64,000 nucleotides of DNA, taken from Phyto melanocephala. Its lineage: Eukaryota > Arthropoda > Insecta > Diptera > Rhinophoridae. This document shows positions 44,963-57,078 of the stretch, piece after piece. Under the pieces are notes generated by a model. The model did no database searches and had not been told where the DNA came from. It saw only the letters and a list, made by a program, of their open reading frames with translations. The position numbers and the translations under genes are program-made. The stretch is from positions 91,423,015 through 91,487,014 of the forward strand of contig OW799237.1 in NCBI GenBank assembly GCA_941918925.1, read 5' to 3'. Every line of letters begins with the position of its first letter. The stretch's first letter is position 1.

Positions 44963-47426
44963 TAAACGCTGCTTAATCTGAAAAGCTCTTAGAAATGTTG
45001 TTTCTTGCATTAGGATGCATGGTGTAGTTATTGCTACTAAATAAATAAAATTTTGTTATTCCTTTGTACATTATTTTCGAAGGAAAAATTTTTGTTATCG
45101 CCTTGACGTAATCTGCTTAAAGCTCTCTTATAGTTATCATTATCGCTGTTTTACCCAAATTACCTTAATATATAAAAATTTTGCTATATGTTAAAAATTG
45201 ATGGAATAATGTGTACAACCGCAGCGATTTTTTCTTTTTGAAGAAAATTAAAGTATCGCTCTGTCTGAAAACAGCAAATAACAAACAAAAAAATCATGCT
45301 GATTAGAACCAAAAAAGATTTACTTAGACTTTACAGGTGGGCTTTTTTAAACCGATTGTAGAATCTTAACATAAAACTTAATACTTTTTAGTGGCCTAGC
45401 ACTGTTTTACAACTACAACTACTTTATACGATTAGTACATACAATATTACTATTTCTCTTATGGTTATTAAATGGTTATGAATTGGATGAACATTAATTA
45501 TTATTAAATAATTTTTTTTTATTGCAGTTTTTGTTACTCAATATTTTAACTCACCTGCTTTGCTTAGTCTGTAAATTTTGAATGTTTTCCTTTAAAACTT
45601 GGACCGAAAAAACAATATTTTAGGTGATATTGCTGTTGTTGTTTTCTTAATTTTGCTTTAATTTGGTCTTCCTCCTTTTTTGTTGTCTAAGACGTTGCGC
45701 GTTTTTCGTTTCGTTATTCTTTAGTTTATTCTTCTTGGTAATTAAATGCCTTTTCTTTTAGTGGCTGTGTGCATGAGAATGTAATTTAGATTCAAGCATT
45801 TCCATTTAGTAACTATCTGGGTTTGGTTTGATATTTGTGTATTATTTTGAAATTTTGGTTTTGTGTATTATTTTGAAATTTTGGTTTTCCTTACATCGAT
45901 GACTGTAGAAAGCAAAGAATTATGACAATTTTTTTTAATTTTCTATTTGTTTATAGTTGCAAAACTCATGACGCTGAAATGCATAGAGATTGGTAAGAAA
46001 AGATATGACGTTTCTCACCATTTTCAAGAGTGATATTGCAGTTTGTTTTTTATAAATTGTACTAGAATCAGTTAATTAATACGTTAGCAAGATTGTTAAT
46101 ATATTTTGCTAATTCTTAGTGAAAAAAAATGTTTAATGGACTTTTTTAAATAAACATATTAATATTGTAATTAACAAACAGTGTTCAAAAGATGTTTCCT
46201 TTATTGAGAGAACGAAAGTAGATGAGAAATTAAATTTTCTGAGAACTAAATTCCTCGTAAAAAATTCATTGATACAGAAGCAGTAGTGTAATAGTTAAGT
46301 ATAGCTATGGCTTCTTTATAGTCTGGTGGTAAAGTATTGGTGTAAACTTATCACGCACCTTTAGCCTAGAGATTAACGTGCCTGTTAATCATAGTAGAGA
46401 TTCAATGTTTTCTGCACGCTTTAGATCATCTAATGGAGAGTGGAATACAAGGGAGGATAATCATCATTGCACTTGAAAACCAATCGGTTCTAAAACGCGT
46501 TCGGTGGAAAGATGTGAACTCTTATATGGTGCTTAAGTTTATTCAACAGCATCACTGGGACTGAAACCGTGGATAAACTTGCCCTGATGTGGACAAAGGC
46601 ATTTCAAGGGGTGAATTTTATAAACCAGAAAATTAAATTGAAGGTGAGCACTTGTAGGCTCATATGATGCTTAGACAGCCTCTTAGCATTTATGATGTTA
46701 ATTTATATGGATTTTAACGGTAATGAAATGAGTTAATAACTGATTTTTTATGGGACAGAAAAATGTTAAATATTAGCTAAAAGAGGTGCAGATCGTGGAT
46801 GATGATATTTGAAGAATTTGTCTAAAGAATGCTGAAACAGTAACGCATGTAGTACACATATATACAGCATTCGCTAATTAAAGATTAGGATGCTAAAGAG
46901 GTATACAATCTAAAGCAAATGCTAGGCGTTACAAAAAATATGTGATAAGTATGGTAAACAAACACCAATCGGCAGTATAAGATATTTTCTAGTCTAAAAC
47001 AAATGCCAGTCATGGTGCAGAACTCAGTGATCTGTAGCATTTTAAATCACTGGAAAGCAATAGGGATCAACAAGGATTCTGAATTGATAGTATTCTGCTT
47101 CCATATTCCCCCTATATACTATATATTACTAATTAAGTTGACCATACATAATATTAGTCATTTTTACCGTTACAACTCCGTAGTTGTAGGAGTAGTAAAA
47201 ATCAGCCGTTAAATTTTTTTCAAGTAAAAAATAAAATTCATAGAAGTAATTTCTTTCTTTTTAATTAACATAGAAAAACCAAACTACGAAATGAACGTTT
47301 ATTTCAACCCTTAAATGCTCGTTTATATTTATTGTACTATGCGTTGTTATTGCTTAGTTTTTTAGCAACTGATTTCTTTTAGAAAAAAGACAAATGACTG
47401 GAGTAAAAATTCTAACTCAATTGTGT
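44963..47426. other. No gene seen; tRNA-like trace at 46.36 kb
   Basis: Mostly AT-rich. A 26-bp word (GTGTATTATTTTGAAATTTT and GGTTTT) is tandemly duplicated at 45835-45888. At 46356-46425 the words TTAGCCTAGAGATTAACGTG and GAGATTCAATG resemble pol III A and B boxes at tRNA-like spacing; there is no clean cloverleaf. The 46.3-46.7 kb part is more balanced in composition but contains no recognised domain. Confidence 0.35.
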
Positions 47427-48135
47427 AATAGGGGTACAACCAAAATAAGGCCCTATCACCACGCTGTAGCCGATGTTGTGCTAAAACCGAAAATAGTTTC
47501 CTCAGGTCATTTCGGAACAAAAACGTTCCGCGTCGAAGCAAATTTCTGAAAGCTCTTAAAGATATTTTTTTATTTTTTAAAAATTTTGTATTTTTTGAAA
47601 ATTTTTTATTTTTTTAAAAATTTTTTATTTTTTTAAAAAATTTTTATTTCTTAAAAATTTTTTATTATTTTTTTTTTAATTTTTTATTTTTAATTTTCAA
47701 AATTTTTTATTTTTTTAAAATTTTTTATTTATTCAAAATTTTTTTTTTCTCAAAATTTTTATTTTTCCGAAATTTTTTATTTTTTCGAAATTTTTTATTT
47801 TTTCAAAATTTTTTATTTTTTCGAAATTTTTTATTTTTTCGAAATTTTTTATTTTGTCAAAATTTTTTATTTTATAATTATTTCACTATTTACATTTCTC
47901 AATGTAATTATATCATTATAATCAAAATCACAATCTAAACATTATCTTTGTTAAGTAAAATTACTTAATTTTTTAGAACTTGCTGATCCCAAACTTAATT
48001 GCATTTGAAGTGAAACCTTTTTTAACGATATCGAAAATCTAAAGATGCAGTTCTTATTGTTTTTTTATGCACTACATGGTATGGATAGGGCCACTTTTTT
48101 ATTTTTAAAAATTGTAAAAAAGGTGTATCCCTATT
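47427..48135. mobile_element. MITE with AATAGGGGTACAAC ends
   Basis: AATAGGGGTACAACC and GGCCCTATC at left (47427-47456) are mirrored by GATAGGGCCAC and GGTGTATCCCTATT at right (48086-48135). Both ends are directly flanked by GTGT. The interior is the 18-bp satellite described next. Class not assigned. Confidence 0.65.
47570..47880. repeat. 18-bp T-rich satellite
   Basis: Repeats of GAAATTTTTTATTTTTTC and close variants (C to A at the CG step gives CAAAATTTT). It fills the middle of the MITE 47427-48135. Confidence 0.8.
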
Positions 48136-48576
48136 GTGTAATATTTACGTTGCAAAGGATCTTAAAAAATTTTATTTGAAAAAAAAAGAAAATTTTCTGT
48201 AAAAAAAATTTCCAAAACTATATGAAAACCAAGTGATTATTTCATTAAATATGAATAACTGAGGGAGAAATAGAAAAAAAAATAAAATGCAACAAAACTC
48301 AGCTGGTAAATTATTTTTAACGTTATTCTGCTCGGACTTTGACTTAACCATCTCAACTTAACTAAATTTCAACGACTAACTCAGAATACAATAAATATCA
48401 AAATTAACAGTCACACATACTATGTATTTACGGTAAATACTAACGTTTACATATTTCTAAAGAAATTTATCCTAAAGGGTTAATAGACTAATAAAGACTC
48501 GTACACTTAATAAAATAAATAAATATTATTCATACGCAGTGTGGAAAGAAATTTATGTATTGAATACCTGCATATA
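48136..48576. other. No gene seen
   Basis: AT-rich spacer between a MITE and a mariner relic. Confidence 0.3.
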
Positions 48577-48880
48577 AAGGGTTTTTAATAAGGCGGATGA
48601 ATATTAACTCTAATGGCGGCCATTTTATTTAAGTTTATTATTTGTTATTCAGTCACTGCTGTCAAATCAAGTTGACAAGTTTTGTGATTGTGCAACACGA
48701 ACAAATGATTAAGTGAGTATTCGAGTGCATTCGTGAATTAGTAAAGTTTAGACGGCCACCAAGATTGTGCGATTTAACCCTGGTAGATTTTACTAGGTTA
48801 GATTTTTTGAAGTTTTTATATTAACTATTAAAGATTAATTGTCTAAGTTTTGTGACAACTCCTGCGTACATAATTATAAA
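48577..48880 (+). mobile_element. Mariner relic with large internal deletion
   Basis: Left end AAGGGTTTTTAATAAGGCG near 48577. After a short leader the frame IVQHEQMIK, stop, VFECIRELVKF runs directly into RRPPRLCDLTLVDF (48750-48790), the third catalytic block, and stops near 48832. The N-terminal and first two Asp blocks are deleted. The right terminus was not found. Confidence 0.65.
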
Positions 48881-49639
48881 AAAAAACTTAAATTGATTTA
48901 TACTTCACACGCAGCTGCTATTTTTTTTCAGCATCCATCAAGTTTTGAAAATATATTTTTCGAATAGTCTAATTTTTATCAGACAACTTATTCAACTACC
49001 TAGTAATAAGGTTTTTCAAAACTGTTGCTTTCAAATTCCCACTGAAAAATAGACAGAAAACAGAAAAATTTAAAGGCAACACTGTTAAATAATGTAAACG
49101 GGAAGTTAAGCATGACTTTTAACAGAGACCCGATTAATGAAATTTCAAAAGAGAAAATTATAAAAAATTTTTAAATAATTGCATTTTGCAAGGGCGTAGG
49201 TCTACATACACACATAAAATCATGCAACAATGTGATTAAAAAAATATTGGAATTAACTACCGAATAAATTTCTTAAATGCTTCGACTACCGCCTAGAATT
49301 TCAATAGTATTAAACATTATTTAGTTACCAAACGTTAATCGTTACCTGATTTTAAAATGCTACAAATTTTATAACAAAAAATACCACAGAATTTGTGTCT
49401 TTATGCTTACATCTCATTTAGCTTCCAACCGATTCTTCAGTTTTTCTTAGCAATAGTTTTCGTGACTAGGGCTTGGATTTTTGGCCTATTTACATGTCTA
49501 AAAATTAATCAGGACCTTAAGTAAATATATATATTAAAAAATATATTTTTTGTTAAACTTATTTATGCCTATAATTTTTTTATGAATGGCTGAAAAAAAC
49601 TGATTTTTATATAGAAAATTTGGAGAAAAATATCTAAGA
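48881..49639. other. No gene seen
   Basis: AT-rich; no exon or element terminus recognised. Confidence 0.3.
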
Positions 49640-50890
49640 AAATTGTTAGGATATTATGCCGGAAAAGATTCATTGCATCATTTCTGGATTTTTTAAAAAA
49701 GTTTGATATCACATACAGATCTGTGCTATATGTAGAGGCTTCATAAAGTTGATTTTAACGAATATTCGAACGGACGGACAGACGGACAATTTAAATCAAC
49801 TTCCACAGGTAACAACCCAGCCTGCACAATAGTACGACAATGTCTGAATCAGATAAGTCTTACAAATATCTGACTTTTTTTACGGACATTTCGTACAGAT
49901 TTCTGTAAGACATGTCTGGGAAATTTAATGTACGACACGTCTGCTAGACTTCTGACTGATTTCGTACGGATGTGTCGATGGAATTTTATTCTTTTTTGTT
50001 TACCGACATGTCTGATAGATGTCTGACTGATTTCGTACAGAAATGTCTAAGTTGTTTTTATTCCTTTTGTTTAGGATTTTTTGTTTTTTTTTTTTTCTTT
50101 ACAAATTAAAACGGAATTTTTTGCCTTTACCAATTTTGTAATCTTGATTTTGTTTGTTTTACATATTGTTTATTTAAGTCATAAAGTGGAACAAAAGAGG
50201 TGATATTAAAAAATTTAATTTATTGGTGTGTTAAAAAAGTTTAAACGTAATATAGAAAGTGATTGTTTTGTGCTTAATAAAAAATATATATAAAAAAATT
50301 TTTCACGTCAGGCTTTTCGGAAAAATGCTATTAAAGAGGCGTATTTGGATTTTCAAGTTAGCTTAAAATACTTAAAAGAATTTTTTGAACTATTAAATCT
50401 AGCATATAAACAATTTATATGAATATATGTATGTAATTAAATAAAAAATTAATAAAAACAATATTACTTGAAACTGTGTTTTATTTTATTAAATATTAAG
50501 ATTTCTTTAAGAAATCTGTACGATTAATCGGTAAGAATTACATCCGACAAACTTTCAGAAATCTGTCAGAAATCAATACGAATGTCGTATAATAAATCAG
50601 AATTTCCCCTGCTTTTTCTATCAGATTTCTATCAGACACGTTGGTAAAAAACTTCGAATTTCCCTCGACATGTCTGTCAGAATTCGTGTCAACCACTTCC
50701 AATGTTTGGCGGTCAGAAGTCTGACAGAATTCGTATAGAATTCTTACTTGTTTGTCGACATTTCTTACAGACATCTGATAGATGTCGCACAATTTTGCAG
50801 GCTGGGAAGTTTTGATAAAAACTATATATTATTGGGTCGGAAATTACAAGTGGAATGACAAGGCACCACAGTCGAAGTGTATAACAAAAG
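49640..50890 (+). repeat. Diverged dispersed repeat, interrupted
   Basis: Blocks CAGATCTGTGCTATATG, GTTGATTTTAACGAATATTC, ACGGACGGACAGACGGACAA before 49815 and TATATATTATTGGGTCGGAA, GGAATGACAAGG after 50806 follow the order of the 0.7-kb family and of the copy at 58.3-58.6 kb. The element 49816-50806 has been inserted in its middle. Confidence 0.65.
49816..50806. mobile_element. CCCAGCCTGC element with subterminal GTCTGA arrays
   Basis: Inverted ends CCCAGCCTGCACAATAGTAC and GTCGCACAATTTTGCAGGCT (to GGG at 50806). The first 230 bp and last 290 bp are packed with copies, in both orientations, of a word like GACATGTCTGA-AGATTTCGTAC; the AT-rich centre (50060-50510) has none. Such arrays look like multiple transposase-binding sites. 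No coding frame; the minus frames at 50538-50919 are products of the repeats. Confidence 0.8.
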
Positions 50891-53800
50891 TATTTTTTTT
50901 TTTTTGCAAACAACACCATGCATCAAAAACTTAATTTTTAAGGAACTTTGGTCTTAGCTTCTTTACAAGTAAAGCTAACGATAAGTCTAAACCACAAGTT
51001 ACGATAAAAAAAAATACTTATTCATGTGTATGTATGTCTACAAGAAACATCTTTTGCTTACAATTAACAACTAAATAATATTTTCATACTTTAAGTCCCA
51101 CTGTATAAATGTGCAGGATATTGTTAGAGATCGAAATGTATCTATTCTTGACCTAGCAAAAAAAATATATATTAAAATTTCTAAACAAAAACTTGCTTTA
51201 TCACAATTGAAAATGGTGTGTGTGTGTGTATGTGTTAGTGTGGGTATGTGTAGATTTAATTAAAAATACAATCTTTTATAGGCTGTTGTCGTTTTGTTGC
51301 TTTTGTTGTTGTGCATATACACACAAATATTGATAAATATTTATTGGCTTTTTCTGTTTTGGCTTTTACAGAGTTTTGGATTTTAAAAAGATTATATCAC
51401 TGTTTTGTTATTGTTATATCTTATATGTTTAAGAACAAAAATATTAACATTTTTATGTCTGTTTGAGTTTTTTTTATTGGTTTTTTCTTTAGTAAGCGAT
51501 TTTGTTTCAACGATTATTGTTCTTTAATGTTTTATCAACAACATTATTATTATTGATGGTGACTCTGTCTCTGTCAGCTACAACGACATTTGTCGTTCAT
51601 AGCGTTAACGTAAACGTTGACTATGGCGCTGGCGTTATCATGTTTTCCCTATAAAGCCACTGACATACATTTCACTTCTTCTTCACACATAACAGTCATT
51701 AACAATACGACTAACATACATACATACATACATGCATATATACACTCAAACTAATAAAAAAATGTCTTTTTGTCACTCAACCGTCTACGTACATGTGTGC
51801 AAACGTTTGTGTATGAGTATATGTACTCACAAGAATAATACTCCCATTTCCGAAATACACCATAGATTCATTTTATGTCATTTCTCGTATGCGTGAGCGT
51901 AATATTGCCTTTACACATGGATTTGTGTATTTTTATTTATATGCGTGTGAGTGCGCCTCGTACACTACGCACTTGTTTACGGCGCATCGAGAGGAGTTTT
52001 ACTCTAAAATATTAAATATATAAAAAAAACTTTGTGTGTGAGTTTTTTGTTTTGTTTAATCCTTTCATGTTTTCTTGCATTCTTGTAAGCTTATTTTTAG
52101 AAGTTTTACGAAATCGTTCAACAATCCTACCATAAAAACAATGAAAATTACAATACATACACTTTGTGTATACACAACTCTATGTATGGAATGTTTTTAT
52201 GAGTAGTGAGTTAAATCAGGGATGGTAAGTCGTTTAGTGTTATATTGAAAATTTATATTTTTTAAAGAGGATTTTATTCAAGTGTTTAATTATATTTTTA
52301 CAAAATAATCAAATGAACAAAACAAACACTTAACTCTAGGTACTGATGAGTAATAAAAGGTGTAAAATTCAACACTGAATTTAATTAAGTATGGAGAGGT
52401 TTAAAAGATATATGTTTTGTACTTTATTTGAAAGGCTTTGTGCACGAATATTAAAAAACGGTGACAAGCAGTCTTCATCAAGCTTTCAGAGGATTATAAA
52501 GCGAGTTTATACTTATGATACATGAAATGTCATGTCATGTACATGTCAAAACCACTTCCACACAAACACTTTGGGTGTTTTCATAAAGTTTGGGTACAAT
52601 AAACTATATAAACTCCTATTAAAAGACTTCAAAACAAAATATTTTTATTAACATTTCGCTTACAAAAAATAAAAATTGGTTTTTAAAAGGGGAAGTCTCT
52701 TTATCAAAATAAGCTTTAAAAAAAATATTTATTGAAAGAGATATTTCGACAAATTATCTTTTCTTTTTGTTGTAATTTTTTTATACTTAGCAAAGCTTAC
52801 TACTTACTTAAGTACTTACTACATATTTTAATCTTTTTTAGATAGTTTTTAAATATTTTTAAAATATTTTTTTAACATATTTGCAATTACGTAATAAGAC
52901 TTTTCGTTGGAAATTTTTAATAAATTTAATGTTAATTAAAACTTTGCACAATTTTTCTTTATATAGCAATTTTTAAAACTTCATTATTTTATATTATTTT
53001 TAAGCTATTTAATGCAAAATGTTCCTAATTCAGAAACTTCAGTTCTGGATTACACGTAAATATAGGGAGAATTTCGAAGCAGACCACTACTATCACGGGT
53101 CCCTTTTCGACCCCCTTCGCTCCTCATTGATTTCGTGTCAGCCGAACGGTATCAGTTCTGGATTATTACCAAACAAAATTTGATTTTTTTTTAATTTTTG
53201 CCTTAAGAGAAAATAATTACGATTGAAAGCAGTTGAGCTAACTGAAGTTGTTGATACCTAGCGGAAGTTCAACTCAGTCAAACAATCAAATTGAATTTTT
53301 TTGACCCACCAACAAACTTCATTACAAAAAAGGGCTTCTGATTTTATAAGACATATTTTGCATACGCGATGTCCTATTTCCTGGGTCTTGGTTTTGCAAA
53401 TAATATTTGTTAATTTAATCACTACCAGGAATAGCTTAATCATGCCTTCTCTTTATGCGCTGCTGAAAAAGATAGCAGCAAGTAAGGGACAACTAAATAA
53501 AAATTAATAATTCTCCTTTCTTTCCGTGCTGAAATGATAAGTAGTAGAGAAAACATACTTTATTGTGCTTTTTTATGAAAACAACTTGAGCATTTCCATG
53601 GATGCCATGTGGTAAGGAAAATGAAGTCTGCACTGCTTACAAAATTTGAAAAAAATTGCTGGTGGGTTAAGACCTTTTTGCATAGCGACAAATATATAAT
53701 TATGCAAATAATTGCAACAAATTAAACATATCGCCTGAACATTTTGCCTGAAAGAACGCTACTAAGAGATCTTCTTTACCAAATTTTGATACCGTTAATT

Positions 53801-54090
53801 AATATTGTTATAGGCCAACAGTTAGTGAGTTGCTAGAATGTGGGATAAGCATTTGAAAGATAACTTTTAATTTGTTTTATTTTTTTAATATCTTTTGACA
53901 TTCAAATAATGATACATCAAAGAATTGAGCTATTGTGCTTTGAAATCTATTAAAGGTAAACTTGGGAAATTTTAACCCTGTAAAACTTTACAGGGTTACC
54001 CAAAATATATCGCTGTGTGTAAACGTGACATAATTCTTACAAATGACGACAACTTTTAAAGTACGTTTTGGTGATTTATTTATTATTATT
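50891..54090. other. Long gene-free stretch
   Basis: No exon recognised on either strand. Notable points: (GT)n near 51219; a balanced-composition block at 51550-52000 with palindromic GTTAACGTAAACGTTGAC near 51603 and CTATAAAG at 51650, which could be a promoter or enhancer; (CATA)n at 51717-51740; a CGAAGCAGACC...GGGTCCCTTTTC word at 53070-53110 shared with 18.2 kb. The frames at 53258-53507 on both strands are mutual shadows. Confidence 0.35.
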
Positions 54091-54221
54091 CAGGATATGC
54101 TCCCAATTAATCTTTGAAAGGTCTACTGACGATCTGGTATGATCACCAGTGAAATGCATATAGACCAGCTTAAATCCAACAACCAAATAAATATTGAAAG
54201 TTTAATTGGGAGTATATCCTG
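54091..54221. mobile_element. 131-bp palindromic MITE
   Basis: CAGGATATGCTCCCAATTAA at 54091 is mirrored by TTAATTGGGAGTATATCCTG ending at 54221; similarity continues inward (CTTTGAAA / TTGAAAG). Flanks ATTATT and AATAAT continue the palindrome, so the target duplication is not readable. Confidence 0.75.
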
Positions 54222-56510
54222 AATAATTCAGTAAATTATGTTCTTTATTTTTAAAATAAAAAAAAAATTTTTTTCTTTTCTGCACAAAGAGTTCTGAAAT
54301 TGGTTGAAAAGCTATACAGTGCGAGACAAATATGTGTGTTTGTTATATGATTTTATTTCCTAATTTTATTTTTTGATGATTTAAATCATGTAGTTAAGGA
54401 CGAATAAATTTAAAATTATTTTTTTTGGACCCGATGTACCTAAATTCGTTTATAGAAAACCAAACGCTACACTCACTGATCCCGATGTTATGGGATATCC
54501 AGAGTTTCTAGCTCTATATATATGAAATCTGTTATACAGTACATACAGCTGGTCAAACGAATGCTAAATGCTAATTTTGTTATAGACTTGAAATCAGAAT
54601 TTATTTAGACTTAAGCAATTTCCAACCCTGGAATAATCATTAACTGTAATTTTCATGTATATACAAACAAGCCGTTAAACATGTATGTATTTGATTTAAA
54701 TAGGAGTTCTAATGTATGTATATGTAGGTTGAAATATATGTACATATGTATGTATGTATGTATCTTAGTATGTAGTTGGTAAAAAATTTTGTCAAAGTTT
54801 TCAACATCAAAAAGGAAAAAGAAAAATATGTTTATAAGTTTTCATTCTTCTTTTTCATCAATCGATATATGCCGCCTATTAATATTTTTTTTTAAATTTT
54901 TTCGTTGTTAATTTTTGGGTTTAAAAATAAAATTTTTTTTTTTAACAAAATTTTTATTTTCTTTTTTAATTTTTTGTTTTATATATTTCTTTTTCTGGCA
55001 AAATTAAAAATAATATTTTCTTTTTTTTTTTATTATTAATTTTTAGCTTTTTTCAAAATCACTCCATTTTTTCTGTATCTATACTTGATAGCATTTACTT
55101 GTGTATTTTTTTTTTCATGACACTTTTTTACTGCCGTTATTTAAGCGAATAAAGAAAAAAATTTAATTGCAGCGTGTATGTATATTCTGAACCCGATTTT
55201 TCTATATATTTAATTTTTTTCATTTTTTTCTTTCGTATATACCTTTATCTTCTTCTTGTTTTAGTTGTTAATTTTCATAAAATTTAATTATTCTTTTTTT
55301 TTGTATTAGTTGTAGTTGCCGTAATTTCAATAGATTTATAATTAATTTGGTGGGTTATTATTGGATATATTTTTGCTCGTTTTATTTAAAAGACTTTTCG
55401 TTTACAACAATTTTTTTTTAATGGAATTTTTCAAGATTTTAAAATTTTCTTGCAGTAATATATTCTTATACATTAATATTTATTTTTTTTTAATTAAGCA
55501 CCAATTATTCCAACGTATACACCTTATTTTCTTCGATTTCTATACTTCGTTTAACTTCTTCTTTGCAACTATATTTAATTTTTCTTCTCTATCTATAACA
55601 ACGTATAAATACAAAATTTTTTCTTCTTCTTTTGCTGCTCATCTAATTTAATACACCAACAAAAAAAAAACGAACTTTTTTTTACAAAAAAGACAACTAG
55701 TAAGAAGAAAAACTAAGTGAGTGTGTGTATGTTGTAGCTGGTTTGTATGTGGTATGTTGTTGTTTTTGTTTTTTATTCTTTTTATTATTATTTTTCAAAT
55801 ATTTTTATCAAACCAATTGTGCGGCACTTTAAGCCAGCTTTTTTATTTAACGCCGTTTTCCAACTAACTACCCTTAAAGAACTGATTTGTTGGCCCCATG
55901 TTAGTCGCTTGTTATACCTCGAAAATATTTTATCGTTGTTACACATTTCCTTTTGGTGAACATTTGTAATACTTAACACAATGTGCCACTGGCAAAACTC
56001 ACCACCGTTACTCTACTCTCGCCTATTGCACAAACATGTATTTGATAGACATTTATAATCAATGAAAATACCGTTCTTTTCTTTAAGCGCCCGCGCTTTT
56101 GATACTTGTTAACCACTACACTTACATGCTCTTTCTTTCTTTCTCTATTGTCTCTATGTGGTGGAGAATTTTTCGAGTAGTCTAGTAAAAAAATTCCACT
56201 ACTATTAAGGCTTGAAAGGAAAACAGAAAAATATATATATTGTCGAATTGACAACTGGAAAGCTGGAAATGTCATTTACACATTTTGACATAAGCCTTGC
56301 AGAATGACAGTTGTATCAGAAATATGGAAAGAATTGTTAGTAATGGTAAATTGTAGTGGAAAATGTTGCTAAACTTGGTAGTATGTAATAGGAAAACATT
56401 TAGTATTTAGTTTTTGAACGCTATATTTGATTAATTTCATTTTAAAATGACGAGTTTTATAAATTTTAAAGAAAGCTCATTTATGGACGAGTTTTATGTT
56501 TTTATGTTTT
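54222..56510. other. T-rich and gene-free
   Basis: From 54870 to 55740 the plus strand is almost all T and C with few G, then from 55740 to 56200 more balanced. The open frames here follow from that composition. A promoter or UTR of a neighbouring transcript is possible but no signal decides it. (GTAT)n at 54747-54768. Confidence 0.3.
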
Positions 56511-56650
56511 TTTTTTTTTTTTTTGACTGAAGAGGGTAAACCGTTTTCAAGTTATTTGCCTCCGGACATAGAAAATTATAATTCAGAAATAATTTCCGAG
56601 GCTACGGTTTGTATCTTAGAATTATTTAAAATCTCGAATGATACTGATAC
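56511..56650 (+). pseudogene. Unexplained coding-like segment
   Basis: After a run of 19 T and TGACTGAAG, the plus frame reads LTEEGKPFSSYLPPDIENYN, then SEIISEATVCILELFKISND before it runs into the mariner relic on the other strand. Composition and the poly-T plus AG in front resemble an exon start, but the right boundary is destroyed. Not recognised. Confidence 0.3.
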
Positions 56651-57073
56651 TGGTTATCATTTCACGATACCGAACACCATTGACTGTTTGCGCTTGACCT
56701 GCCTCATTTTCATAAAAAAGGTCCAATGATTCCTCTAGCCCAAAAACCACACCACACAGTGACACGTTGAAGATGCATTTGCTTCTCGCGAATCACTCGA
56801 GGATTTTCCTCACCCCAAATGCGACAATTCTGCCTATTGACGAAGCCATCAAGATGGAAATGAGATGATCGCAATTTGCGAACTGTAGCCGCAAAACTTT
56901 CACCATTTTGGTAAAACAATTTCACAATGAGAATGCGTTGTTCATTCGTGTAGCGCTCCATTTTTATTCACCTCGTACCTTCTACTAGCAAACAATAACA
57001 ATTGTTCAAATGTCAAACAATGACACTTCGAATGGCGGCAAATTTAAAAATTGCGTTCTAGTTGGGACACCCT
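56650..57073 (-). mobile_element. Mariner with internal deletion, minus strand
   Basis: Left end (minus reading) AGGGTGTCCCAACTAG at 57073. ATG at 56961 gives ERYTNEQRILIVKLFYQNGE, SFAATVRKLRS, then joins directly to HFHLDGFVNRQNCRIWGEEN and TVWCGFWARGIIGPF. About 110 residues between the first helix-turn-helix and the first catalytic Asp block are missing without a frame change. It ends near 56650 without the second and third Asp blocks or right terminus. Same subfamily as the 8.4-kb copy. Confidence 0.85.
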
Positions 57074-57078
57074 ATATA

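Noticed and set aside
50538..50919. Minus frames rich in Ser, Asp and Arg
   Set aside because: They follow the repeated subterminal words of the 49.8-kb element.
55973..56275. 100-codon minus frame as a gene
   Set aside because: No motif, no splice context, and overlapping frames on the other strand.
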